Below are positions 1 to 10,447 of a stretch of DNA of 20,593 nt, in pieces (position 1 is the first letter of the stretch; each line of letters starts with the position of its first letter). Source of the stretch: Poronia punctata. Lineage: Eukaryota > Ascomycota > Sordariomycetes > Xylariales > Xylariaceae. Position numbers and translations under genes: made by a program. The notes beneath the pieces are model-generated. The model had not been told where the DNA came from and did no database searches. It saw only the letters and a list, made by a program, of their open reading frames with translations. The stretch covers positions 1 through 20,593 of the forward strand of contig MU401866.1 in NCBI GenBank assembly GCA_022579005.1, given 5' to 3'.

Positions 1-3000
1 CTTAAAGTTATTATATTTATAAACTTTAAAAGTAAGCTTATAATAATACTAATATATAATATTATAGCTATAAGCTTAAAATTAGCTTACTTAAACATTT
101 TAAAGCTAATTTAAATAAATATAACTTATATGCTAAGCGTTATAAAGCTAGTAATAAAAATTAAATAGTATAAAGTAATGTTTTAAAACTTTAAAATTTA
201 AGCGTTATTAAACTAGTATATAAAAAAAATTTTAACTTTATTTAATTTTAAAAAATAATATATAAACATTATAGCTAAAACTAAATACTATATTAATATT
301 AGTAATAATATATTTATTAAGCTATTATTATAAAAGTATAGCTTTTTATAAAAATATATACTTTATAACTTTATTAAAGCTTACTTTAGTATTTATATTT
401 AAAAAAGCAAAAGTTTATAAAAATTATTAGTACTTTTAACTTTAAAAAAAGCTTTAAAAGCTATTATATTAAATAAAAACTTTTTTAAATATAATAAAAA
501 AATTATATAGCATATATGCTATAATTTTTAAAAAGTTAATAAATAAACTAAAAAGCATATATACTTGCTTTTAAATATATAAAATAAAGTTTAGCATACT
601 GCTAGCTACTAATAATATATTTTTTTAACTTAAAAAATAGCTTTTAGCATATTAAAGTTTATAAAAAAAATTATAAAAAAACTATATTTATAATATTATT
701 TAGTATTTATAAGTAGCTTATTATATTATTTAAGCTATATAATATATTTATAATATTTTAAGCGCTAATTTAAAAAATACTTAAAAAATATTATAAGTAG
801 TTTGCTAGCTTTTTAAATAATATTTATATTTAAAAAAAATTTAATTAAACAACTTTATAAATGCTGCTATAAAGTATTTGCTTGCTTTATAAAATATAAA
901 ATAATAATTAATATATAAAAGTGCTTTATGTTTATTTATAAAAGTGTTTTTTTAAGCTTTTATATATTTACTAACAAAATTAAAGCTAATTTAGCTAAAA
1001 TATTTATAGTGCTTAAATATTTAATATTATAAACTATAACTAAAATTTAAGCGTTTATAAACGTTATAAAATATTTTAAATACTTTATATACTGCTTTAT
1101 ATATTATTTAGCACTTTTAATTGCTTTTTTAAGCAGCTTAAAAAATATGCTAATAATATTATTATTAAAAGTATAAAAAGCATAGCATAAAATTTGTATA
1201 GCTATTATTATAATGCTTATAATTTAAAGTTTTAATTAGCAACTTTTATTTATTATTAACTTTAATTTAAATAGCTTATATATTAAAGCTTGCTTAATAT
1301 AGCTTTATTTATATAATATAAAATTATTACTATATTTTATAGCTTACTACTTTAAAAAGCTTATAAAAATGCAGTTTTAATACTTTATATAAAAATATAA
1401 ACTTTTTACTATTATGCTTAGCTTATAATACTAGCGTTATTAAGTTAAAAGCAATAATATAATAGTTTAAATAAACTACTAATTATTAATGCTTATTTAA
1501 ATAAAAGCAAAGTAACTTATATAAATAGTTTAATTTTTTAACGCTATAAAATATTATAAAGTTTAAATAGTATATAAGCTAAATAAAGTAAACATATTAG
1601 CTAACTAGCTATTAAAGCTTAAAAAAGCTATAGTTAATAATAAAGTAGTACTAAAAGTAATATTGCTATAATAACTTAATAAATTTAATTTATAAGCTAT
1701 TTTTAAACATATTTAGTATAGCTTAAATTTGCTTAAAAACATTAACTTTAAATAAAGCTATAAGTACTTTATAATATATAAAAAACGCTTTTATAAAATA
1801 AAGCACTTTTAATACGTTTTTAATAAGCTTTTATATACTATAAGCACTATAAGCTAAGCAATATTATTATTTAAAATATTTAAATTTAAACATTTAATAT
1901 AAAAAAGTTATAAATTATATAAGTATTTTAACTATTTAAATATTAGCGTTTTAACTTATAAAATAAGCAAAGCTTTTTAGTATTTTAAAATAGTTTTTAT
2001 TATATAGTAAGTTATAATAAAATATATTTTATATTAATTTATAAAGCTGCTAATAACTTAACTACTTAACTTATAATTAATTATTTTATTAGCGCTGCTT
2101 ATAAAGTAAGTAATAAACTATATATATATAATTAACTAAAATATGCTTATTTATATTAAATATACTATGTTATAAATAAAAGCAAAAATTATACTAAGTA
2201 TAGAATTTATTAATACTAAGCTTTTAGTAATAAAAATAAGCTATACTTTTAAATTTTTAAAAAAATAAATTTATAATAACAGCGCTAGCTTTATAAGTAT
2301 AAAATTAATAAAATAGTATAAATTTAATAAGTTTATTTTTAAGCTTATAATATTACTATATTTATAAAATAATAATAAAGTTAAAAAAGTTAATAAAAAT
2401 TTTAAAAAAATTATATTTTATAAAGCTATAATAAACTAATATTATAACTTACTTACTTTACTTGCTTTTATAATATAAACGTATAATTAAATATTTAAGC
2501 TTAGTAGCTATAATAGTTATTTTTTTTTATTTAATACTAAGCTGCTTTAAAATATAAACGCTATAAAATATACTAAATATACTTATAAACTAACTAAAAA
2601 AAAAAAGTAAAAAGTATAAAAAAAGCTAGCGCTTTATTATAAAGTATTAATAGCATGCTAGCAATATAATAACATAATAGCGTTTTAAAACTAAATTTAA
2701 GCTTACTTATAAAAAAAAAAGTTTAATTTATACTTATAATATTAAAAATTAAATATTATAAGTATAATAATAAGTATATAAAGTTAAACTTTTTTATAAT
2801 AGCTTTTAAATAATTATTAGTTGCTATTTAAGCAATATATACTAACTTTAAAGCTTAAAAAGCATAGTATTAATAAATAAATATAATAGTACTAACTTAT
2901 TTTTAGTATACTTAAAAAATAGCTACTTTATAAAAAGCTTATAATATATAAGTAAAATAATATTATAGTAAAATAAAAAAAAACTATTAACGCTAGCTAA

Positions 3001-3300
3001 AATTAATTAAAGTAGTTAAAATAATAGGCAAAGTTTATAATAGTAGTAAAAAGTATAAAAGCATAATTAAAAATAATTATGCTAGCAAAAAAAATAATAT
3101 AAATTTACTAATTATAAAAATAAGTAAACTATATAAAATAAAAGTACTAATATATAAAAAATAATATAAAATAATTAAAAATAAGTACTAAATATAATAT
3201 TTACTTATATTTTATATATTTTAAACCTTTAAATAGTTTTTCTTTATTTTACTTTATATATAATATATTAACAAGTTTTCTATACTAGTTAATATAGGTT
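1..3300. repeat. AT-rich, RIP-degraded repeat block (left)
   Basis: This block is almost pure A/T, with TpA steps throughout, and holds no open frame of note on either strand because TAA and TAG occur everywhere. The few remaining C and G bases sit mostly in AGCT, ACT, AGT and GCG settings. CpA and TpG are scarce and nearly always occur inside GCA/TGC. TC, CC, GA and GG are almost absent: reading 1-3200 I noticed one GA (near 2212) and one GG (near 3027), and may have missed a few. This is what a transposon-derived region looks like after saturating C-to-T mutation by RIP in an ascomycete. No element family can be recognised. The change to ordinary composition is sharp, between about 3230 and 3340. 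RIP is inferred from composition, not shown. Confidence 0.85.
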
Positions 3301-3888
3301 TACGTACTTTAATTAGTACGTTAAACTACGTTAGCACCGTAAGACCAGAAGCACACAGCCATGGGCCCTATACCGTTATGTAGTCGCATGCCTAATACTT
3401 GGCTAAGCCGAGCCTAAGCAAAAGCGGCAAATGCACTAGACCTAATTTGCTTGCAGCTTGGCATTTGGTAAAACCTGGTACCTAGCCCCCTACATAAGGT
3501 ACAAGTAGGTACGGTGGTCCGTGGAGAGCCCCTGTACGTGTAGCGCCTTACAGTATTACCAGCTGGGAGGTATTGTACCTGACTGACCTAAGGTACTAGG
3601 TAAAGTACCTAGTACGTGTACGGGGCCTACCTCCTAATGCGAACACCTACCCTGTAGTCCAACCACTCACCAATAAATGTTGAAAGTCGAAAGGGGCTGC
3701 CATCGATAATTATTCGCAGGTTTCAAACAGGCAGAAAAGACATGCGGCTCATATAAACTCATCCCCTCTCTTATTAACCTAGGATGCATTTAGAATAAAT
3801 TTAAGTCATTGGTCTCCAAGCCGCCCATGCTACCGGTCCTGCTTTACTCCATTCATAGCCAATACCTAACGAAAAACCTTCCAATACC
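3301..3888. other. Gene-free transition zone with GTAC-rich inverted repeats
   Basis: Composition changes here from the AT block to normal sequence, and I see no coding frame. Two small inverted repeats can be read: ACGTACT at 3302-3308 against AGTACGT at 3315-3321, and a perfect 10-bp pair at 3593-3602 and 3606-3615 separated by AAG. Between about 3470 and 3660 the words GGTAC, GTACC and TACCTA recur many times. The right-hand part (about 3700-3888) should hold the 3' untranslated region of the secreted-protein gene that ends at 3889. Confidence 0.5.
3593..3615. repeat. Perfect 10-bp inverted repeat with 3-nt loop
   Basis: The arm GTACTAGGTA (3593-3602) is followed by AAG and then by its exact reverse complement TACCTAGTAC (3606-3615). 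It can form a short hairpin and belongs to the GTAC/TACCTA-rich cluster at the left edge of the island. Function unknown. Confidence 0.7.
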
Positions 3889-4531
3889 TTAGATTGCGCG
3901 TGCTGTTGTGTTCAGCTTGTAGCATTTGTCGGTTGGGATGGTTTCCCCCTGGTCCCACTGAGCTTCTGGTTAGAAACATGAAACTAATGTACGCTTCTAG
4001 GTTGACCTACGTGCTCGTGGACGCATCCATCTACCCAGCGCCACCGATCAGTTGTTGAGTATTGGGCGTATGACATGTTTGTGCTAGCATCGAAGCACCA
4101 GGAAGTACTATCTTCGTTTCCTATCTTGTTTCCACTGCAGAACAGGGGCCAGATGGTACCGGGACCGTTCGAGTACCCTGGGTGATGTTGCTATAATGCG
4201 TTGGGGTAACTGGTCAGTCTGCTACTATTCACCTATACTTTTGGGGGTGGTTATTAGAAATGTGTCTTACAATATAAGCCGAGTCGATGAGCGAAAACAT
4301 GGTCCTAGGGTCGCCGTCGACTACAAACGCCCGATAAAACTGGTAAGCCCTCTGGGCTGTCTCTTCCACAGTCACTGTGGAATCTGGTTCGCAGATAGCT
4401 GGCGGAGCATTTAGGCTACACAGGTTCTCTCTCTCATGTAGAGCGCTGTTCTGCGCGATGATGTCTCTAGCCGGATAAGCCAGGCTAGTAGGTACCAGAG
4501 CGGCGGCGACGAGAGAGAGCAAGATATGCAT
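3889..4531 (-). CDS. Secreted SnoaL-like (NTF2-fold) protein, 3 exons
   Basis: Exons on the minus strand are 4531-4271, 4190-4011 and 3957-3889, giving 169 residues. The introns (80 and 53 nt) are both phase 0: GTAAGA...TATAG with a CTGAC branch site, and GTAGGT...CTCAG with CTAAC. Residues 1-18 (MHILLSLVAAALVPTSLA) form a typical signal peptide. The mature part has the layout of the SnoaL-like family: a helix with AYQFYRAFV, then the spliced motif SAYIQHHPGYSNGPG, and near the end DRWRWVDGCVHEHWDQGE, matching the family's usual R-x-x-x-G-C-I-V-E-H-W-D ending. The EHWD motif and the YIQHH motif each appear only after splicing, which supports both introns. The mature chain has six cysteines, so disulphides are likely. 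Substrate and activity are unknown; many fungal members are uncharacterised secreted proteins. It is the gene closest to the left RIP block, so an accessory or host-interaction role is possible but is only inference. Confidence 0.75.
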
Positions 4532-5757
4532 TCCGAAGACGGTAGCGAGAAGCTTGATAGAGAAAAATACCTGGGGTCCCTACATCAGTATCATGATGGG
4601 CGACGCGGATCACTATATAATCTTTCTATCAGCGTCGACATTATCCTTTGGGCGTATTATGACGCGGGGAATGCTCTGAGCACGGATGATCGACGAAGGC
4701 CGGCATCTCTATCAATTTAGCCATGTTAAATGCCAATTGGCAACAATCTATTCGAACACCCGAATGACACCTGAGCCGGGAGGTGATGTGGATAAAAAAC
4801 CAGTTTGAGCAGAGAGCCAATTCCAATGCAGACATACTAGCAATTAACACCACTATCCTTGGAGTTCGATGTACCGAAATCCCGGCGCCGGCTGATCAAG
4901 TCAGACACGGACGCAAGTTGGTCATGATGCATTCTTGACTCGCGTATGCTATGTTTACCATCAAGTCCTAGGTTGGGTAGCTATTGCGACCGGGGTCGGA
5001 GGCGTGTCGAGATCCTACATGTCTTCGTCAACATGGCACGATGTACTGCGATAGGATATATTAGGCATACTGAAACGCCCAGTGCTATATTGTGCTTAAC
5101 CTACATGTAAGCCTAAACTTCAACATAGGAGCATATGTCTTCTTGGGGAGTTAAGAGGCTACGTACAATACTGCACCAGCGGTCTTGATCACTACCAACT
5201 CGATGAACTCGGACCGTATATTTATTATTCGGCTTCCCTATATGTACGAGTACTATAACCTTGAATTCTCAAGGTTACCTAAGGTATGTATAGAGTAGAT
5301 AGAACTGAGCTGTCTTCTTCTAGTTTCCATGAGGGCTCTCTGTGTAGCGTATTCTTGCTCTACGAGTACGCATTTTCTACCCCATCATTTAAAGTCCCTT
5401 TAACCACACACACATGATACACGTCCAACGCACAAATAGGTTCTTCTGCAAGGCAGCTTCGCCCCACTTTACGCGCGTACTTGTAGATGCCCCGGGCAAC
5501 GCCAACAATAAATTACTACTGAGTAATTAGATACGTACCGGGTGGTCTTGTTTCAGTCCTGCCGACACGTACCCGTACAAAAACATCTACCCACAATTAT
5601 TTCCAACACCTTACTTGTTTAGGCATACATTTCTTCGCCATCCATATTCTCCAAGTACTTGTTACGAGTAGTCGGTGCATTTCATAGGAAAGCCTTGCCT
5701 GTGTTTTTCTACATTGGAGACGACAGTGTATTATAACGAATACGACCTCTTCTGAAA
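4532..5757. other. Intergenic region: divergent promoters of the secreted-protein gene and pob3
   Basis: I find no convincing gene in these 1.2 kb. Short open frames here have no protein-like composition and no recognisable motif. The left end holds a TATA-like box for the minus-strand secreted protein. The right half carries three copies of TACGAGTA (5245, 5361, 5663) upstream of pob3. No tRNA or repeat was seen. Confidence 0.6.
4614..4620 (-). promoter_or_regulatory. TATA-like box of the secreted-protein gene
   Basis: The minus strand reads TTATATA here, 83 nt upstream of the ATG at 4531, a usual spacing for a fungal core promoter. There is no other good TATA candidate close to this start. 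Not tested. Confidence 0.4.
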
Positions 5758-7591
5758 ATGGCGGCTATGTGAGTGCGCTTCTTTCTGCCTCGTGGAAGAA
5801 GAGGCTGGTCTAACCAAACACCCCCAACAGTGAACAGTTTGATAGCATCTACCTCGATTTATCCAAAGAATCCGGAAAATGCAGATTCGCAGAGAACGGA
5901 CTCGGATGGAAGCCTTCGTCAGGCGGAAATACCTTCACACTCGACCGCGGCGATATTGCGTCAGCACAATGGAGTCGTGCGGCCAAAGGCTATGAAGTCA
6001 AAATCTTAAAAAGGTCTTCTGAAATAGTACAGCTCGATGGCTTCCAGCAGGAAGATTTCGATCGTCTGAGCAAGTTATTCAGGCTCTGGTATAGCATCAA
6101 CCTCGAATCAAAAGAGCATGCACTCAGAGGATGGAACTGGGGCAAAACCGAGTTCAGCAAGGCCGAATTGATATTCAACGTACAGAATAAACCCGCCTTC
6201 GAGATCCCTTACACAGAGATATCGAACACCAACTTGGCCGGTCGCAACGAAGTCGCTGTCGAGTTTACACCCTCCAACGAAGACGATACAGGTACGAATG
6301 GTCACCTCGGTGGCGCACGAGGGCGGGGCAAGAAGTCAGGTGCTGGAGGGGATCAGATGGTCGAGATGCGGTTCTACATACCTGGCACCACCACTCGCAA
6401 AGAGACTGAAGGCGAGGAAGCCGGTAGTGATGCCGAACAGGAGGACAACAAGGAGAAGAACGCCGCCACGTTGTTTTATGAGACGCTTATCGACAAGGCT
6501 GAGATTGGTGAAACGGCTGGTGACGCCATTGCCACTTTCCTCGAAGTGCTCCATCTGACACCACGGTGCGTTCGCTCTGTTTCCGCTGTGGCCGCTCCTC
6601 TTACTAACATGCATCCAGTGGACGATTCGACATTGACATGTACGAGGCTTCTTTCCGACTACGGGGCAAGACCTACGACTATAAAATCCAGTACGATGCT
6701 ATTAAGAAGTTTATGGTGCTTCCGAAGCCCGACGATTTACATTTTATGCTTTGCATCGGCTTAGACCCGCCTTTGCGCCAAGGACAGACTCGGTATCCGT
6801 TCGTGGTCATGCAGGCAAAGAAGGACGAGGAGGTGACCATCGACCTGAACTTGACCGACGAAGAGCTGAGCGAAAAGTACAAGGGCAAATTGGAAGCCCA
6901 TTACGAACAGCCCTTGCATCAGGTTATCACGTATATCTTCAAAGGACTGGCCAACAAGAAGATTACCTCTCCGGCCAAGGATTTCATGACGCATCGCCAG
7001 CAGTACGGCATCAAGTGCTCTATCAAGGCCGCCGAGGGCTTCCTCTACTGCCTAGAGAAAGCATTCATGTTTGTGCCGAAACCTGCGACCTACATCTCTT
7101 ACGACCAGACAGCTAGTATCACGTTCTCGCGTGTGAGTGGTGCCGTGTCGGCATTATCGACATTCGATATCCAGGTGGTTATGAAGAGCGGTCCATCGCA
7201 TCAATTCAGCAACATTAATAGAGAGGATCTGAAGGCGTTGGAGGACTTCTTCAAGCTCAAAGGACTTCGGGTCAAGAACGAGGTGGATGAAGAAGCTAAC
7301 CTGATTGCGGCGGCACTCCGTGAAGAAGCGATGGATGATTCCGAAGAGGAGGTGGTCGGACCCGGGGCTGACCGAGGATCTGCCGACGAGGATGAGGAGT
7401 CTGTCGACGAGGATTTCCGGGCCGAAAGCGAGAGCGACGTGGCGGAGGAGTACGACTCGGCTCACGAGTCGTCGGGCTCCGGTAGCGCAGAGAGTGGTGT
7501 GGACGACGACGAGCAAGACGCGGAGATGGATGACGTCGACGGGGAGGAACAAGAAGAAGAGAAGCCGAAACCGAAGAAGCAGAAGAAATAG
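5758..7591 (+). CDS. pob3: FACT complex subunit Pob3 (SSRP1 family)
   Basis: Exons are 5758-5768, 5831-6565 and 6619-7591, giving 572 residues. Intron 1 (62 nt) has a GTGAGT donor and CTAAC branch; intron 2 (53 nt) has a perfect TACTAAC. With Spt16, Pob3 forms the histone chaperone FACT, which loosens and rebuilds nucleosomes during transcription and replication in the nucleus. The N-terminal dimerisation/PH part (about 1-110) contains FGW-type and GWNWG motifs (here GLGWKPSSGGN and LRGWNWGK). The SSRP1 domain follows, with LTPRGRFDIDMY across intron 2 and GLDPPLRQGQTRYPF. An Rtt106-like PH domain (about 375-465) carries KCSIKAAEGFLYCLEKAFMF. The tail (about 472-563) is strongly acidic and ends in a basic KPKPKKQKK. 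As in other fungi there is no HMG box, a role taken in yeast by Nhp6. Exon 1 has only 11 coding bases. Length fits the family. Confidence 0.97.
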
Positions 7592-8713
7592 TCCATTTCT
7601 TTTCTTAGGTTTACATCCTTTATAAACCTATGCCGCTATGTCGGTTGGCACTACTGGTTAATGATTTTCAGGGCGGATAAAACTTGGCGTTAGGGAGCGA
7701 TTGTTGGCCAGCCCGCCTATATTCTTGTCCAATTTCGTCGGTTCGTTTCTCGGTCAGGTTCGCACTTGTCTATGCTATCGAGGCGGGTAACATACGTAAT
7801 GGTATTGCTCTCTTTGCCGGGCAAACAGGAAAATGCTTATGAGAGGAAAAGCGGTTGCGGCAATAGTAGCAGCGGCTTTCCTGCGAAATTATAATTACTG
7901 TCAAGCAGCTCAATGTAGATAATTGTGTAAATACAGAACTCCGTGATGAAGTCGCCGTAAACCCCGAACGTGAAGGCCTCTCCGGTATTTGTTTGTCAAA
8001 TACTCAAAAGTAGGCGAGCCTTGTGCGTCGATTTTGCTGCCCTTGTAAGTAGTTTCATGTTTCCTCACAAGAGACTGGGTCATGATAGGATGTGTATAGC
8101 TCGGTCAAATAAAGCATACAAACATCATATGTTACATGGAAAAGGGCAGCTAAATACGGTCGGTACCTGCAGAGTCGTACACACATCATGCAGTAGGCAA
8201 GTACCCATAGAAAGGCGGGGGCCTCGGCTCAACATCGACGACAAGCCGGCAGGCAGGCATTGTACAAACCGGGTAGGTATCTTATTATTACAGGTAAGCA
8301 GTCTAACACATGATCCTAGAGCACACAGGCATTTGTTTACAATCGTATTTGGATTTGTATGATCATGTCTAACTACATTGGTTAACTTTGTCTTTAACCC
8401 GATGTAAATCAGACTCATTCCCGGCAACATCCCTATATCCAAAGAGACCGAAGGCTCTTTTTCTCGGTTGTACGTCGCTGATCGCCCTTGGGGTTCGAAC
8501 GGGGCAATTCAGTTCTAGATCTTGAATGGGAGCAGTGTAGAGTTGATGTCGAATTGCTTACATATCAGTTAGACACATTGTCTATATTTTACTGTGTAGT
8601 ATTAAATTAGGTGACCTCTCAACTATTTTCTGGGTATCTTTTCAAGGCATTCCATCGCCTTTCTTATTTCACCCTACGTCACCGCCGGTACGAGAATCAT
8701 ACCTCCTGAAAAC
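7592..8713. other. Intergenic region between pob3 and the FAD dehydrogenase gene
   Basis: These 1.1 kb should hold the 3' end of pob3 and the promoter of the next gene, both on the plus strand. The longest open frame (7970-8362) has no family resemblance and a composition unlike the neighbouring proteins, so I do not call it. A T-loop-like GGTTCGAAC at 8492-8500 is not part of a foldable tRNA. I see no repeat or RNA gene. Confidence 0.55.
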
Positions 8714-10447
8714 ATGGAGACGTCCGGTACCGACACAGAGAGCATGGTTGCCAAACAACAACATCCCGTCATCATCATAGGCGCAGGTCTCGCAGGTCTA
8801 GTGGCAGCCTTGGAGCTAACGCTCCGGGAAATACCCGTCGTCATAATCGACCAGGAAGGCGAGCAGAGTCTAGGCGGACAGGCGTTCTGGTCCCTGGGCG
8901 GACTCTTCTGTGTCGACTCGGCGGAGCAAAGACGCATGGGGATCAAGGATAGTCGGGAACTCGCGCTGCGCGATTGGTTGGGCTCGGCGGGGTTCGACCG
9001 TCTCGAAAGAGAGGATTACTGGCCTAGGAAATGGGCCGAGGCTTTTGTGGATTTCGCGGCTGGCGGGATGGAGGAGTATGTCAAGAAGCTGGGATTAGGT
9101 TTCTTGCCTAATGTTGGTTGGGCGGAGAGGGGGGATGGGCGCGCGGATGGGCATGGGAATTCGGTGCCTAGGTTTCATATTTCTTGGGGGGCGGGGCCGG
9201 AGGTGGTGCGTGTTTTTGCGGACCCGGTGCGCGAGATGGAGGGGAAGGGGTTGGTTGGGTTTAGGTTTAGACATGCGGTTGATGAGATTATTGTCGATGG
9301 GACGGGTAGAGCGAGTGGTGTGCGTGGCAGGGTGCTCGCGCAGGATGAGGTGGAGAGGGGCGTGAAATCTTCGAGGGATGTCGTGGGGGAATTTGAGATC
9401 AATGGGTCAGCTGTGGTGATTGCAACAGGCGGGATCGGAGGAAATGTCGAGGCGGTAAAGAAGGCGTGGCCGATCGATAGACTCGGGCCTAAGGTACCGG
9501 AGAACTTCGTCGTTGGCGTGCCGGCTCACGTCGACGGGCGGATGATCGGCATCGCTGAGAAGACGGGCGCAAACGTCATAAACCGCGATCGTATGTGGCA
9601 TTATACCGAGGGGCTGCAGAACTGGGCGCCCATATGGCCGGGCCATGGGATTCGCGTTTTGCCGGCGCCGTCGTCGCTCTGGCTCGATGCAAAGGGGCAG
9701 AGGTTGCCGCCTTTCCTGTTCCCGGGGTCGGATACGCTGGCTACACTGAAGTATATATGTAACACGGGCTACGATTATACCTGGTTCGTGCTCAACCAGA
9801 CCATCATTGCGCGCGAATTCGCCCTGTCCGGGTCTGAGCAGAACCCGGATCTTACGAGCAAGAGCTTCTGGCAGCTGCTCAAGAGCCGGCTTTTCAGCTC
9901 CAAGGGTACGGTGCCGGTGCAGAATTTCCAGAAGCATGGGAAGGACTTTGTGGTACGCGATAACCTTGAAGATCTCGTAACTGGCATGAATGAATTGGTC
10001 AAGTCAACACCCGAAAGAGACGGAGTCGAGCTCGATTACGCAGCAGTAAGGACGACGATAGAGGCCCGCGACGACCAGGTCGAAAATAGTTATTGCAAGG
10101 ACGCGCAGATCATGCTCATCCGCAACGGCCGTAATTACTGGGCGGATAGTCGGAGCCGGATCGCGGCGCCGCATCGCATACTCGATCCGAAGCACGGCCC
10201 GTTGATCGCTGTGCGTATGAACCTCCTGACCCGTAAAACGCTTGGTGGGATCGAGACGAATTTGCAGAGCAATGTGATGAAGGCGAATGGGAGCCCCTTT
10301 CCAGGCCTGTATGCTTGTGGTGAGGTGGCTGGGTTTGGTGGAGGGGGCGTTCATGGATATAACTCGCTCGAGGGCACTTTTCTTGGTGGTTGTATCTTCT
10401 CGGGACGCGCTGCAGGACGCGCGATCGCGGACGAACTCCTGACCTAG
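8714..10447 (+). CDS. FAD-dependent dehydrogenase (COG3573 / KstD-like flavoprotein)
   Basis: This is a single exon of 577 residues. The first ATG (8714) has A at -3; a second, at residue 11, is possible. The N-terminus holds the Rossmann dinucleotide motif G23-A-G25-L-A-G28, with the ribose-binding acid D46 in VVIIDQE, followed by LGGQAFWSLGGLF. A second FAD contact, ATGGIGGN, lies at 237-244. DRMWHYTEGLQNW and SSLWLDAKGQRLPP lie in the substrate-domain region. TRKTLGGI is at about residue 505, and the C-terminal FAD clamp GLYACGEVAGFGGGGVHG at about 531-548. This is the arrangement of the fumarate reductase / 3-ketosteroid dehydrogenase superfamily, and most closely of the bacterial group annotated 'putative FAD-binding dehydrogenase' (COG3573). 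The enzyme presumably oxidises a ring or enone substrate, but the substrate is not known. No signal peptide or peroxisomal SKL end is seen. Lack of introns and bacterial resemblance suggest an old transfer, which is inference. Confidence 0.9.
   Translation: METSGTDTESMVAKQQHPVIIIGAGLAGLVAALELTLREIPVVIIDQEGEQSLGGQAFWSLGGLFCVDSAEQRRMGIKDSRELALRDWLGSAGFDRLEREDYWPRKWAEAFVDFAAGGMEEYVKKLGLGFLPNVGWAERGDGRADGHGNSVPRFHISWGAGPEVVRVFADPVREMEGKGLVGFRFRHAVDEIIVDGTGRASGVRGRVLAQDEVERGVKSSRDVVGEFEINGSAVVIATGGIGGNVEAVKKAWPIDRLGPKVPENFVVGVPAHVDGRMIGIAEKTGANVINRDRMWHYTEGLQNWAPIWPGHGIRVLPAPSSLWLDAKGQRLPPFLFPGSDTLATLKYICNTGYDYTWFVLNQTIIAREFALSGSEQNPDLTSKSFWQLLKSRLFSSKGTVPVQNFQKHGKDFVVRDNLEDLVTGMNELVKSTPERDGVELDYAAVRTTIEARDDQVENSYCKDAQIMLIRNGRNYWADSRSRIAAPHRILDPKHGPLIAVRMNLLTRKTLGGIETNLQSNVMKANGSPFPGLYACGEVAGFGGGGVHGYNSLEGTFLGGCIFSGRAAGRAIADELLT

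Noticed and set aside
1..3300. The AT block as centromere, mitochondrial DNA insertion or telomere-adjacent repeat.
   Set aside because: No telomere repeat, mitochondrial coding frame or tandem array is visible; the dinucleotide pattern fits RIP-mutated dispersed repeats better. A centromere cannot be fully excluded from this window.
4229..4531. Secreted protein read as a 100-residue unspliced frame.
   Set aside because: Reading past the GTAAGA donor loses the family motif; splicing to 4190 and then 3957 restores YIQHH and EHWD signatures and gives a full-length protein.
7943..7949. GTGATGA resembling a C box of a C/D snoRNA.
   Set aside because: No CTGA D box was found within about 110 nt downstream and there is no closing stem.
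7970..8362. 130-residue open frame on the plus strand between pob3 and the FAD gene.
   Set aside because: It has no recognisable domain and a mixed composition unlike a real protein. It lies in a promoter/3'-end region, and chance frames of this size are common at this GC content.
8492..8500. T-loop-like GGTTCGAAC suggesting a tRNA B box.
   Set aside because: The flanking bases do not pair as a T-stem on either strand, and no A box or acceptor stem is found at the right distance.
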